Positions 16,676 to 25,235 of a DNA stretch of 45,600 bases are shown here, one piece after another. The translations under genes and the position numbers were made by a program. The DNA is from Bradyrhizobium sp. (GTDB lineage: Bacteria > Pseudomonadota > Alphaproteobacteria > Rhizobiales > Xanthobacteraceae). Below the pieces are notes generated by a model, which was not told where the DNA came from, did not search any database, and worked only from the letters and a program-made list of their open reading frames with translations. The stretch's first letter is position 1. Each line of letters starts with the position of its first letter. The stretch covers positions 1 to 45,600 of the forward strand of contig JAQGKC010000283.1 of the NCBI GenBank assembly GCA_028290305.1, given 5' to 3'.

Positions 16676-17032
16676 TCATGGCCTCAGCGGGAAGTTGAGC
16701 AGGCCACCGGCTTCGAGGCTGCCTGCGTTATATACGTTGCTGCTTTTAAAATTGGGTTAGCGGTGATTTCCAAATACGACCGAAGCCCGGTGCGACAGAT
16801 TCTCCTTAGATCGGGCGCGCCGCATGATCCCCGTATAAATACGTGGTCACCTTGGAGCGGGATGACTTTTCTTCGAGTCGTCCTCCCGCTCCAAGGTGAT
16901 TATTTGAACATGATCTTTTCGGAAAACCGGCGTCCACTTCTGCGGATCATGCTTTAGAAATCACCCTGGATTAGCACAGGCAAAGCGACGGGATGTCCTC
17001 CGCCGCTTCGCGTTATCTTTCGAAAGATGAGA
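16676..17032. other. Intergenic region flaF / flagellin 1
   Basis: This 357-base gap holds composite repeat copy 3 (16847-16952) and the 3' flank of flagellin 1. A weak hairpin with AAGCGGCGG and CCGTCGCTT lies near 16980-17015. I see no gene. Confidence 0.6.
16847..16952 (+). repeat. Composite palindromic repeat, copy 3
   Basis: The hairpin arms TCACCTTGGAGCGGGA (16847-16862) and TCCCGCTCCAAGGTGA (16884-16899) match over 16 bases, with an inner GACT / AGTC stem. TTTGAACATGATC follows, then the conserved GGAAAACCGG block and the closing GATCATGC (16945-16952). The layout equals copies 1 and 2 although the hairpin sequence is different. Confidence 0.75.
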
Positions 17033-18652
17033 TCAGCGCAGCAGCTGCAGCACGCTCTGCTGCGACTGGTTTGCGAGCGCCAGCGCCGAGACCGCGATCG
17101 ACTGGCGGGTGGACAACGCCTGGCTGTTGGCCGCTTCCTGGTTCGGATCCGCCAGCGTCAGGTTCGACGCACCGGTCTGCAGCACGTTGACCAGGTTCTT
17201 GTTGAAGTCCTGACGGATCTCCACGATCGACAGGTTCGAGCCGAGCGAGGAAGCCGCCGTGCGCAGCACGGTGCTGGCCTGGGTGAGCTGCGCCAGCACG
17301 GTATTGGCGGAGTTGCTGTCCAGGAAGTCGACACCCACGTTCAGGTTCGAAAGCGAAAGGCCGGCGTCGTTCAAATTGTAGCCCTTGATGGCCAGCTTCG
17401 ACGCGCCAGTTTCATCGAACGTCAGGTTGAGGGTATCGCCGGCCAGCAGGTTGATGCCGTTGAACGAGGCATCCTGCGCCGTGGTGTTGATGTTGGCCAG
17501 AACCTGGTTGTATTGCGCTATCAAGCTGGCGCGAGTGGTTTGCGAATTCGGGTCGGCGACCGGAGCTCCCGCGGTCAGGCCATTGAACGGGGCGCCTGTA
17601 TTCGTTACCGCCGTTCCGCTGATCGTGCCGATCGTCGCCGAGGCCGCGTTGTTGGTGGTCGAGAGGTTGATATGACCGCTGGTGTCGACGCTGGCCTGCA
17701 GGTTGTTCGGCGCCAGCGCCGCGTTGAGCTGGTTGAGGGTCGAAATCTGGCCGACGCCGGTGCCGAAGACGATATTGGTCTGCGTGCCATTGCCGGTGGG
17801 GGTGATCGAGAGCGTTTCGCCGCTCAGCGCGGGAGGCGTCACAGGCGTGGTCCCAGGGCTCAGACCGAGCGCCGCAAGCGCGTTGCCGGTCCCGCCGGTG
17901 GCGATCGTCAGGTCGGACGTGATACCGGTGCTCAGCTTGAGTCCGCCGGTGGTAGTGTTGACGGTCGAAGCGGTCGAGCCTGTGGCTCCGGTGATGCTGT
18001 CGATCGCGGTCAGGACACTCTGAACGGTCTCGTTGCTGCCCGTACCGATACCGATCGTGACGTTGCCGTTGGCGTCCGCGGTCGTCGTGGTCTGCGACGT
18101 GCTGAAGGTGATGGTGTTGTTATTGATTTTCAGCACCGAACCGGCCGCGATCGGGGTGCCGAGACTGTCCGTGCCGGCGGCGCCGACCAATTTGGTATTG
18201 ACCGTGATCGGTGCCGCCGTTGGGGCCACCTGATTTACCAGCCCCGTCCCGGCAACGGTAGCGTTGGTTCCCGGCCCCAATAAATTATTGGCGGTCGCGC
18301 CGGGAATGGCGGTCGAGGTCACGTTGGATTTCGTCGAATAGCCGGTGGGCGCCTGCAGCACCTGATTGGCAATCGACTGCGCGCTGGCAATATAGCCCTG
18401 CAACGCGGTGATGCCGGTGTTGGCGGCCTGCAGCACCTGCACGCCGTTGCCGATGCCGTCGAGCAGGTTGTTGATGTCGCTGGCGCGGTTGTTGAGGCCC
18501 TGCGCGGTGAAGAATTCGGTCGGGTTGTCGAGCGCGGTATTGACCTTGTTGCCGGTCGCAAGATTGTTTTGCGTGGTCGCGAGCAAGGAGGCCGTGGACT
18601 GCAGCGAGAGCAGGTTCTGGCGAACCGCCGCCGAAAGAACGATACCGGACAT
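17033..18652 (-). CDS. Flagellin 1 (filament protein)
   Basis: The 539-residue product is the filament subunit. The N-terminal D0/D1 region reads SGIVLSAAVRQNLLSLQSTA, then NLATGNKVNTALDNPTEFFT. The C-terminal region carries NQEAANSQALSTRQSIAVSA and ends SQQSVLQLLR. The centre is a Ser/Thr/Gly/Asn-rich variable domain. The ends match flagellin 2 nearly residue for residue, so the two are tandem duplicates. It contains a module at about 17860-18235 that is also in FlgE, FlgL and flagellin 2. A Shine-Dalgarno AAGG-like sequence precedes the ATG. I could not identify a strong promoter. Confidence 0.95.
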   Translation of the reverse strand: MSGIVLSAAVRQNLLSLQSTASLLATTQNNLATGNKVNTALDNPTEFFTAQGLNNRASDINNLLDGIGNGVQVLQAANTGITALQGYIASAQSIANQVLQAPTGYSTKSNVTSTAIPGATANNLLGPGTNATVAGTGLVNQVAPTAAPITVNTKLVGAAGTDSLGTPIAAGSVLKINNNTITFSTSQTTTTADANGNVTIGIGTGSNETVQSVLTAIDSITGATGSTASTVNTTTGGLKLSTGITSDLTIATGGTGNALAALGLSPGTTPVTPPALSGETLSITPTGNGTQTNIVFGTGVGQISTLNQLNAALAPNNLQASVDTSGHINLSTTNNAASATIGTISGTAVTNTGAPFNGLTAGAPVADPNSQTTRASLIAQYNQVLANINTTAQDASFNGINLLAGDTLNLTFDETGASKLAIKGYNLNDAGLSLSNLNVGVDFLDSNSANTVLAQLTQASTVLRTAASSLGSNLSIVEIRQDFNKNLVNVLQTGASNLTLADPNQEAANSQALSTRQSIAVSALALANQSQQSVLQLLR

Positions 18653-18819
18653 GTGTCACCTTCCTAGTTTGGTCGGTGCTTTTTATCGGGACTCCTTTAA
18701 ATTAGAGTTAATGGCGACTTAAAGTTCTTGATTAACGCTTTGCTACCTAAAATAAATCAAGCTTGGGCAAAGGGATAGAGCCGGCTTCTGATCCAATCAG
18801 AAAAGCTCGCGGCAGGTCG

Positions 18820-18854
18820 AAAAAACAAAAGCGGCGGGGTTTCCCCCGCCGCTT
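18820..18854 (-). terminator. Rho-independent terminator of flagellin 2
   Basis: On the minus strand AAGCGGCGGGG pairs with CCCCGCCGCTT (18844-18854 and 18829-18839) around a four-base GAAA loop, and TTGTTTTTT follows. It starts 24 bases after the flagellin 2 stop, so the two flagellins are largely separate transcription units. A degraded version lies after flagellin 1, which suggests the 3' flank was duplicated too. Confidence 0.9.
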
Positions 18855-18878
18855 CGCGTTATTTTTCGAAGAATCAGA

Positions 18879-20462
18879 TCAGCGCAGCAGCTGCAGCACG
18901 CTCTGCTGCGACTGGTTGGCGAGCGCCAGCGCCGAGACCGCGATCGACTGGCGGGTCGACAGTGCCTGGCTGTTGGCCGCTTCCTGGTTCGGATCGGCCA
19001 GCGTCAGGTTCGACGCACCGGTCTGCAGCACGTTGATCAGGTTCTTGTTGAAGTCCTGCCGAAGCTGGACCACCGACAGGTTCGAACCGAGCGCGGAGGC
19101 TTCGGTGCGCAGCGTGGTGCTGGCCTGGGTCAACTTCGACAGCACGCCGTTGGCGGAGTTGGAGTCCAGGAAGTCGGTACCCGCGGACAGGGTCGAAAGA
19201 CCGAGGCCCGTGCTATTGAACGTAACACCGGTGATCGACAGCTTCGAGGCGCCGGTTTCGTCGAACGTCAGGTTGAGGGTATCGCCGTTCAACAGGTTGA
19301 TGCCGTTGAACGAGGAATCCTGCGCCGTGGTGTTGATGTTCGATATAACCTGGTTGTACTGCGCCACCAGGCTGTTGCGGGTCGCCTGCGAGTTCGGATC
19401 GACGACGGCAGCCGCGCCGCCGGCAGCCTTGCCCGCGAAGATCGCGCCCGTTCCCGTCACGGCCGTGCCGCTGAACGCGCCGACCTTGCTCGAGGACGCG
19501 TTGTTGCTGGTCGTGATGGTGAGCACGCCCGTGGAGTCGATGCTGGCCTGCAGATCATTCGCCGCCAGCGCCGTATTGAGGTCGTTGAGCGTGTGAATCT
19601 GGCCGGCGCTGGTGCCGAAGGTGATGTCGGTAGCCGTTGTGGTGCCGTCGGTCGTGGTCGCGGCGATCTTCAACTCTTGGCCGCTGAGCGCCGTTGTTCC
19701 GCCGCCGCGGGCGGTCGTTCCGGCCGTGAGACCGAGGGCCGTCAAAGTGCTCGCGGTGCCGCCGATGACGAGATCCTGTGCCACGCCGGTATGGAGGGTC
19801 AGCGCGCCGGTGGCCAGGGTTGACGTGGCCGCGGGGTTGCCCGTGATCGCATCGACGGCGTTGAGCAGGTCACCTACGGTTGCGGTGCTCAGGTCGAGGC
19901 TCGCCCCCGCAGCCGTACTGGTGTTACCAGTGGTTGACCCGAAAGAAATGGTCTTGCCATCGACCGTGAAGCTGTCGGTCGCGGTGATCGCCGTGGTCAG
20001 CGCGCTCAGCTTGGTGGTGAGTGCGGTGGCACCGGGGATCGCCGTGCCGGCGGCGGCCGTCGCGTCGGTGAACGCGCTCGGCGTGCCCAGCAGATTGTCG
20101 GCGGTCGCGCCGGTAGTGGCAATGGAGCTAACGGAGGATTTCGTCGAATAGCCCGTGGGCGCCTGCAGCACCTGGTTGGCAATCGATTGAGCGGTGGAAA
20201 TGTAGCCCTGCAACGAGGTGATGCCGGTGTTGGCGGCCTGCAGCACCTGCACGCCATTGCCGATCTGGTCCAGGAGGTTGCCGATGTCGCTGGCGCGGTT
20301 GTTGAGGCCCTGCGCGGTGAAGAAGTTGGTCGGATTATCCAGCGCCGAGTTGACCTTGTTGCCGGTCGCGAGATTGTTTTGCGTGGTGGCGAGGAGAGAT
20401 GCTGTCGACTGCAGCGAGAGAAGGTTCTGGCGAACCGAAGCCGAAAGAACGATGCCTGACAT
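18879..20462 (-). CDS. Flagellin 2 (filament protein)
   Basis: The 527-residue flagellin is a tandem paralogue of flagellin 1. Its first 110 residues differ at only scattered positions, as do its last 60. The middle diverges but keeps the shared module (about 19725-20045). The family ends are intact: SGIVLSASVRQNLLSLQSTA and NQSQQSVLQLLR. AGAAAGG precedes the start, with a second ATG seven bases earlier. The gene is divergent from flbT and has its own terminator. Long leader hairpins lie upstream, possibly a site for FlbT-type control. Confidence 0.95.
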   Translation of the reverse strand: MSGIVLSASVRQNLLSLQSTASLLATTQNNLATGNKVNSALDNPTNFFTAQGLNNRASDIGNLLDQIGNGVQVLQAANTGITSLQGYISTAQSIANQVLQAPTGYSTKSSVSSIATTGATADNLLGTPSAFTDATAAAGTAIPGATALTTKLSALTTAITATDSFTVDGKTISFGSTTGNTSTAAGASLDLSTATVGDLLNAVDAITGNPAATSTLATGALTLHTGVAQDLVIGGTASTLTALGLTAGTTARGGGTTALSGQELKIAATTTDGTTTATDITFGTSAGQIHTLNDLNTALAANDLQASIDSTGVLTITTSNNASSSKVGAFSGTAVTGTGAIFAGKAAGGAAAVVDPNSQATRNSLVAQYNQVISNINTTAQDSSFNGINLLNGDTLNLTFDETGASKLSITGVTFNSTGLGLSTLSAGTDFLDSNSANGVLSKLTQASTTLRTEASALGSNLSVVQLRQDFNKNLINVLQTGASNLTLADPNQEAANSQALSTRQSIAVSALALANQSQQSVLQLLR

Positions 20463-20827
20463 GTTTCATACCTTTCTGGTGTGAAATTGAGTGTGCGTGC
20501 GTGATCCCGACCTTCTTGATCGGAGACGCCGCACGTTCGGAGTATCGCGCTAACAAAACCTGAATCAGTACTGCACCACCGATGTCCGGGTGGTGCCGGC
20601 GACGCACGGGCTTGCTGTCTTGGGGTCGTGCGACCCCGCAACACCGCTGATATTGCTGCATATTTTTGCGACACTGGCGTCGTTTACCAAGTGTTAACCG
20701 TGATCGGAAAGGATTGTGGCCGCATCGGCAACAGATCGATTCCCGCCCCGTTGGCCAGGAGATTCGACGTTCGTTCAAACTCATTGTGGTAACCACGCGC
20801 ATATCAGCGCGCCAACGGAGAACAGGC
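20463..20827. other. Divergent leader region flagellin 2 / flbT
   Basis: This 365-base gap contains two hairpins: GCACCACC (20573-20580) with GGTGGTGC (20589-20596), and GGGGTCG (20622-20628) with CGACCCC (20631-20637). They are 110-175 bases upstream of the flagellin start. They could lie in the 5' untranslated region, or in the flbT promoter region. I find no strong sigma-54 or sigma-28 match and no gene. Confidence 0.5.
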
Positions 20828-21244
20828 ATGGCTCTAAAGGTCGAACTCAAGCCCAATGAACGGATCATCATCGGCTCATGCGTGATCACCAATACCGATC
20901 AGCGCGCCCGCCTGTTGATCGACGGCGACAACGTTCCGATTTTGCGCGAGAAGGACATCATGACGCCGGCGACCGCCGACACGCCGGCGAAGCTCGTCTA
21001 TCTGGCCGTGCAGTTGATGTACATCTCGCCGGACCCGGTGGCCAACCACGGCACCTATTTCAGCCTGGTGCGCGATATCGTCACCGCCGCGCCGAGCACG
21101 TGGGCCATCATCGAGGGCATCAACAACAACATCATGACCGGCGATCTCTACCACGCGCTGAAGGAAGCGCGGAAGCTCGTCGCCTATGAGAAGAAGCTTC
21201 TCGATCACAACCAGGCTAATAATCGCAAGTCCGACGCCGCCTGA
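20828..21244 (+). CDS. flbT: Flagellin translation regulator FlbT
   Basis: In Caulobacter FlbT binds flagellin mRNA and promotes its decay until the hook is complete. The 138-residue product starts MALKVELKPNERIIIGSCVI and has ADTPAKLVYLAVQLMYISPD and the helical C-terminal DLYHALKEARKLVAYEKKLL, all typical. I start at ATG 20828, since the upstream in-frame reading is unlike the family. It is divergent from the flagellins it should control, with flaF on the far side. Confidence 0.95.
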   Translation: MALKVELKPNERIIIGSCVITNTDQRARLLIDGDNVPILREKDIMTPATADTPAKLVYLAVQLMYISPDPVANHGTYFSLVRDIVTAAPSTWAIIEGINNNIMTGDLYHALKEARKLVAYEKKLLDHNQANNRKSDAA

Positions 21245-21284
21245 GGGCGGACCGGAAATACGGCCAATGGAATAAGGCGCTTTC

Positions 21285-21401
21285 CGTCATTGCGAGGAGC
21301 GCTTGCGACGACCTGTCCGCCGCAGCTTTTTAGCGAAGGCGGAAGCAATCCAGCGCTTCCTTCTTTGCTTCTGGATTGCTTCGCTGACGCTCGCAATGAC
21401 G
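21285..21401. repeat. Inverted-repeat element bounded by CGTCATTGCGAG, copy 2
   Basis: CGTCATTGCGAG (21285-21296) and CTCGCAATGACG (21390-21401) are perfect inverted copies. The interior has GGAAGCAATCCAGCG and CTGGATTGCTTCGC, as in the copy at 5576-5700. No coding potential. Confidence 0.8.
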
Positions 21402-21434
21402 ACTGATTTGAAAGTGAACCACAACATGATCGGC

Positions 21435-21561
21435 GTCATGCCCGGCCATAGTAGTCTGCCTTGCGCAGACTGCGTATGCTTGTCTGCGCTGCCGGGCATC
21501 CACGTCTTGTCTGAATTTTAGCAAGAAAGACGTGGATGGCCGGACGAAGCCCGGCCATGAC
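21435..21561. repeat. Inverted-repeat element bounded by GTCATGCCCGGCCAT
   Basis: The outer arms are GTCATGCCCGGCCAT (21435-21449) and GCCCGGCCATGAC (21549-21561). A nested palindrome of ATCCACGTCTT and AAGACGTGGAT lies inside. It is a different family from its neighbour at 21285-21401. The two elements fill most of the 330-base gap between flbT and the decarboxylase gene. Confidence 0.75.
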
Positions 21562-21574
21562 AAAAAGGGCGCGC

Positions 21575-23092
21575 TCACATCGCCAGTGGCGGAGAGCGCT
21601 CGACGGTCAACACGCATCCCTCACCGGGCCTCGATCGCTGCGCGCCGAATTCGAGTACCGCCGAGATCAGCGCGTCGATATCGCAAATGTCGGTACGGTG
21701 ATTGACGATGGCCGCCCGTATCGCGAGCTGGCCGTCGAGAACCGTCGTCGACGGAGCCGCGATCCCGGATTCCTGAATATCGATGACAATATCGCCATTC
21801 ACCTTGTTGGCGTCGGCAGCGCGATAACGGAAACAGACAATGTTGAGCTGCACCGGCGCCATCAACTCGAGCTTGGGTTCGGCCAGGATCCGGGCTTCCA
21901 GATATCCGGCGAGCGCGCAGGTGCGCGTGATCACCGCTCCCAGCTTTTCGGTCCCGTAGGTTTTCAGTGTGAACCATGTCTTGAGCGCCCGGAAACCGCG
22001 CGACAGATCTGGACCGAGATCGCACGGCCAGGATGAGCCGGCCGCGAGCCCTCGGGTCTCCCGCCGCAGATAGGCCGCCGGCGCCGAAAATGTCTCGCGG
22101 TGTTGCCGGCCGTCGCGAACAAGCAGGAAGCCGGCGTCGTAAGGCACCTGCCCCCATTTGTGAAAATCGAGCGCGATCGAATCGGCGCTTTCGATTCCAG
22201 CAAGCCGCGGCGCAAGCGCCGGCGAGAGAATTCCAAGAGCGCCATAGGCGCCGTCGACATGAAACCAGAGCTTCTCTTCCCGGCACAGCGCGCTCAGCGC
22301 CTGGAGATCGTCGATGGCGCCGATATCCACCGTGCCGGCCGAGGCAACGACGAGAAACGGCTTCAGGCCGGCCTCGCGATCCGCTGCGATCTGAGCGCGC
22401 AACGCCGCCACATCGATGCGGTGAAACTGATCGACCGCGATGCAGCGCAACGCGTCGCTGCCGAAGCCCGCGATATCCATCGCCTTTGTGATGCAGCCAT
22501 GCGCCGCCTTCGACGTGTAGGCGGTCAGCAACGCGCCTTCATTGCCGATGCCGTGTTGTCGGACGGACTGTCCCAGTGCCGCCGTTCGCGCCACCAGCAC
22601 GGCCATCAGATTGGCCATCGAGGTGCCGGTGACGAAAATGCCGCTCGCCTCGGCCGGGAAACCAAACATCGATCGGGTCCATTCGACCACCTGGCGCTCG
22701 ACCTCGATCGGCATGTGATCGCGCCCGCCGAGATTGGCATTCAGTCCGGCCGCCAGCATCTCCGCCAGCATGCCGACGGCAGTGCCGCCGCCATGCACCC
22801 ATCCCATGAAGCCGGGATGAACATTGCCCGTCGCATAGGGCACGACGCAATCGGTGAACTCGCGATAGACTTCGTCGAGCCCGGACGGCTGACGCGGAAG
22901 CTCTGCGCGAAAACGCGCACGAACCTCATCCGGTATCGGCGACCACACCGGACGCTCGCGGATGTTGGCGGCATAGTCGAACATGTCATCGAGCATGCGA
23001 TGACCCTGCGCACGGATGTCGTCCCAGTTTTGCGGATCGAGCGTCTCGCTCGATTCGGACGACAGATGTCCTTCGCGCAACACGATGGTCAT
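21575..23092 (-). CDS. PLP-dependent group II amino acid decarboxylase
   Basis: Family members decarboxylate aromatic amino acids, glutamate or similar substrates to amines. The 505-residue product contains the substrate-loop GNVHPGFMGWVHGGGTAVG, GIFVTGTSMANLMAVLVA, HVDGAYGALG (about 278-287) with the PLP-pairing Asp, and DFHKWGQVPYDAG with the Schiff-base lysine near residue 312. The start ATG 23092 shares ATGA with the stop of the ATP-grasp gene upstream and has AGGAG eight bases before, so the two are translationally coupled. Substrate is not predictable by eye. It is the third gene of the glycosyltransferase / ATP-grasp / decarboxylase operon. Confidence 0.9.
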   Translation of the reverse strand: MTIVLREGHLSSESSETLDPQNWDDIRAQGHRMLDDMFDYAANIRERPVWSPIPDEVRARFRAELPRQPSGLDEVYREFTDCVVPYATGNVHPGFMGWVHGGGTAVGMLAEMLAAGLNANLGGRDHMPIEVERQVVEWTRSMFGFPAEASGIFVTGTSMANLMAVLVARTAALGQSVRQHGIGNEGALLTAYTSKAAHGCITKAMDIAGFGSDALRCIAVDQFHRIDVAALRAQIAADREAGLKPFLVVASAGTVDIGAIDDLQALSALCREEKLWFHVDGAYGALGILSPALAPRLAGIESADSIALDFHKWGQVPYDAGFLLVRDGRQHRETFSAPAAYLRRETRGLAAGSSWPCDLGPDLSRGFRALKTWFTLKTYGTEKLGAVITRTCALAGYLEARILAEPKLELMAPVQLNIVCFRYRAADANKVNGDIVIDIQESGIAAPSTTVLDGQLAIRAAIVNHRTDICDIDALISAVLEFGAQRSRPGEGCVLTVERSPPLAM

Positions 23093-24342
23093 GCGGCACA
23101 CTCCTGATCTTTCTGGCTGCGGCGTTCAATCATCGCCGCGAACGCATCGAATATCCTGCGCATCTCGGGCGGCTTGTAGGGAAAGACGCCGGGCGGATCC
23201 ATGTCGTGGACAATAGCGGTATTGTCGGCCTCGAAGACCAGCAACGATCCGTTTTTGGTTTCGGCGCAATCCACGATGAAGTAATCGAGACCGATTCGCT
23301 CCGCGATGCCGCGAAGCGCCGTCGCATGGCGGCGCGCGAAGCCGATGTCGAAGGTGCGCATGAACGTCTCTTCTTCGAGACGCTTGCTCGCGCTCTGCGA
23401 CATTCCCGCGTTGAGATACCAGATGTCCCAGCGATCGGCGATCGCCATATGGCATGCGTAAGGCCGGCCATCGATGAAGGCAATCCGGCACTTGCGGAAC
23501 AGGCCGTCCCCATCAGAGTAATCGACAAAACGCGACAGGAAGAACTCCTGCTCCTGTCGCGTCTCGAGATAGCGTCCCATCGCGGCGCGGTCGTCGATCT
23601 TGGCAAGGCCCGCCCCCGCATGCGATCCGCGCGGCCTGACAATAACGGGAAATACAAGATCGGCTGCGACGTCGCCAAGCGCGAGCGATGCATGCGAAAT
23701 CTCTGACAATCGTTCGCGTGCGACGCCTGTCGTTGCCGGAATTTCAAGACCGTCGATTCCGCAAAGCAGATGATGCAGCTTGTCGCGATCCAGATTGCAG
23801 ACGAGATGCGGCGGGTTGAGAAGCGGCCGCGGCCAGCGCGATGCGGCTCGTTCGATCTTGCGCAGCGCATCGCGGCACTCTTCCGAGTCGGACGCGATCA
23901 CGATGGCGATGTCATGATCGGGCAGCGGCGCCGGCAATTCAACTTCCGGAATGACATAGAGCGTTAATAGTTCGATGCCGGATCCCTCCAGCAAGAACTC
24001 GATCGGCGTGTTGCTGCCCATGTCGGTCGCCGCCGCCAGCGCCAGAATGCGCAACCGAGGTCTCGTTACCGAGCACGGCGAACGGAATAGTTGATGCGAC
24101 GCAAGGATCTCATCCTGGATGGCGAGACCCGCCTGCTTGTCGCCCAGCAATTGCGCGATCAGCGACAAATCGAGCCCCTCGCCCGCTTCTGCGGTGCCAT
24201 CGATCAGCTTCGCGATCAGGGTTTGCCACAGCGGACGAAGATCGGTTCCGCTGACGGCCATTTTCGAGAGCCTGGCGACGCCAATACGGTCTGCGCAAGG
24301 AGACCGAGCACCACCGGTCTGTACGTCGGAAACCGATTCCAT
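23089..24342 (-). CDS. ATP-grasp family protein, copy 1
   Basis: ATP-grasp enzymes join a carboxylate to an amine or thiol through an acyl phosphate. The 417-residue product has an N-terminal domain of about 220 residues that I do not recognise (NTPIEFLLEGSGIELLTLYV, then DIAIVIASDSEE). The C-terminal ATP-grasp part has FPVIVRPRGSHAGAGLAKI (231-249), LDYFIVDCAETKNG and LLVFEADNTAIVHDMD with the metal-binding Glu and Asn. I chose ATG 24342 by comparison with copy 2 at 30619-31863, whose N-terminus lines up. It overlaps the upstream stop region closely. The acceptor and donor are unknown. Confidence 0.8.
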   Translation of the reverse strand: MESVSDVQTGGARSPCADRIGVARLSKMAVSGTDLRPLWQTLIAKLIDGTAEAGEGLDLSLIAQLLGDKQAGLAIQDEILASHQLFRSPCSVTRPRLRILALAAATDMGSNTPIEFLLEGSGIELLTLYVIPEVELPAPLPDHDIAIVIASDSEECRDALRKIERAASRWPRPLLNPPHLVCNLDRDKLHHLLCGIDGLEIPATTGVARERLSEISHASLALGDVAADLVFPVIVRPRGSHAGAGLAKIDDRAAMGRYLETRQEQEFFLSRFVDYSDGDGLFRKCRIAFIDGRPYACHMAIADRWDIWYLNAGMSQSASKRLEEETFMRTFDIGFARRHATALRGIAERIGLDYFIVDCAETKNGSLLVFEADNTAIVHDMDPPGVFPYKPPEMRRIFDAFAAMIERRSQKDQECAA

Positions 24343-24343
24343 C

Positions 24344-25117
24344 TCACGCGGCATCGGTCGCAAGCGCGGGTGCTGCAAACTGCGACGCGATATCGCCGTG
24401 GAAGACTGAAGGGCCGACATGATCGAGGCGGCTCTCGAGGTCAGCCCAGATTTCGCCGCCAATATCGGTCCAGCGCGTGCAGAACGCAAAATCTTCGCTG
24501 AGATAGGTCCCGCTCTTCGGATCGATCATGCATTCGAACAGCGCAAATCGATTGGGACTGCCCGCAAGCGCATCGAGCGAATGCTCGCGAAAGAACTGCA
24601 GCGATGCGTAAGCCGCGCACATCTTCTCGAACACGTGGCGCCGGATCATCAGAAATCCGGTCCCGGCATAACGCACGCGCGTAAAGCCGTTCACGACAGC
24701 GACATGATCGGGATCGTTGATCTCCAGCACGTAATCGAGCGCAGCGGACGCCACTTTCGGCCGGTTGCTCTCGATCACCCGTCTCGCCTTGTCCCAGTTG
24801 ACGCGCTTGATCGGATAGACGCCGGCCACCACGTCGGCGCCGGATTCGATCAGCCGGAACACTTGCTCGGGCTCGAACCCGATATCCGCATCCACGAACA
24901 GGAAGTGCGTCGCCATGGGGTCGTCGAGGAACAGCGTCATCAGATTGGCGCGCGCACGCGTAATCAGGGCGTCGCCATCCCGCATCAGAACCTTGAGTTC
25001 CACGTTGGACTTGGAGCGCAAGGCGCGCTGCAATTGGAAGATGGAGCTGGCGTAGATGCTGGAAACCTGCCCGCCGAAGCATGGCGTAGCCACCACAAGG
25101 TGAATTCGTTCGGTCAT
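24344..25117 (-). CDS. Glycosyltransferase-like protein (GT-A fold)
   Basis: The 257-residue product begins TERIHLVVATPCFGGQVSS and contains a DxD-type motif FLFVDADIGFEPEQV at about residues 73-87, with ARANLMTLF before it. This is the pattern of a GT-A nucleotide-sugar transferase or related small family. A histidine-bearing VGPSVFHGDIA lies near the C-terminus. There is no signal peptide. The ATG at 25117 follows GGAG. A small hairpin (GGCAGC / GCTGCC, 25131-25146) lies in its leader. It is the first gene of the operon with the ATP-grasp and decarboxylase genes. Donor and acceptor are unknown. Confidence 0.7.
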   Translation of the reverse strand: MTERIHLVVATPCFGGQVSSIYASSIFQLQRALRSKSNVELKVLMRDGDALITRARANLMTLFLDDPMATHFLFVDADIGFEPEQVFRLIESGADVVAGVYPIKRVNWDKARRVIESNRPKVASAALDYVLEINDPDHVAVVNGFTRVRYAGTGFLMIRRHVFEKMCAAYASLQFFREHSLDALAGSPNRFALFECMIDPKSGTYLSEDFAFCTRWTDIGGEIWADLESRLDHVGPSVFHGDIASQFAAPALATDAA

Positions 25118-25210
25118 GAATGGCTCCGAAGGCAGCAGATGCTGCCTGCATTCCTCACCAAACAGTAAATAGACGTGGTTAACGAAATCCTAACGCCGGC
25201 GGGCAGCCCA

Positions 25211-25235
25211 CCCAAAATGCCCGGCCATGCCGGGC
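25211..25235 (-). terminator. Rho-independent terminator of the TPR gene
   Basis: On the minus strand GCCCGGC, a three-base ATG loop and GCCGGGC are followed by ATTTTGGG. It begins at the last base of the TPR stop codon, so that gene is a separate unit from the glycosyltransferase operon. Confidence 0.7.

Noticed and set aside
17027..18283. Long open frame on the plus strand opposite flagellin 1
   Set aside because: It is antisense to a certain gene and has an Arg/Gly/Asp-rich product without family features.
18660..18720. CCCGATAA upstream of flagellin 1 as a sigma-28 promoter
   Set aside because: The -10-like sequence has no TAAA-type -35 element at the right spacing.
20480..20560. GG-N10-GC matches upstream of flagellin 2
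   Set aside because: The flanking bases do not fit the sigma-54 consensus, so the matches look random.
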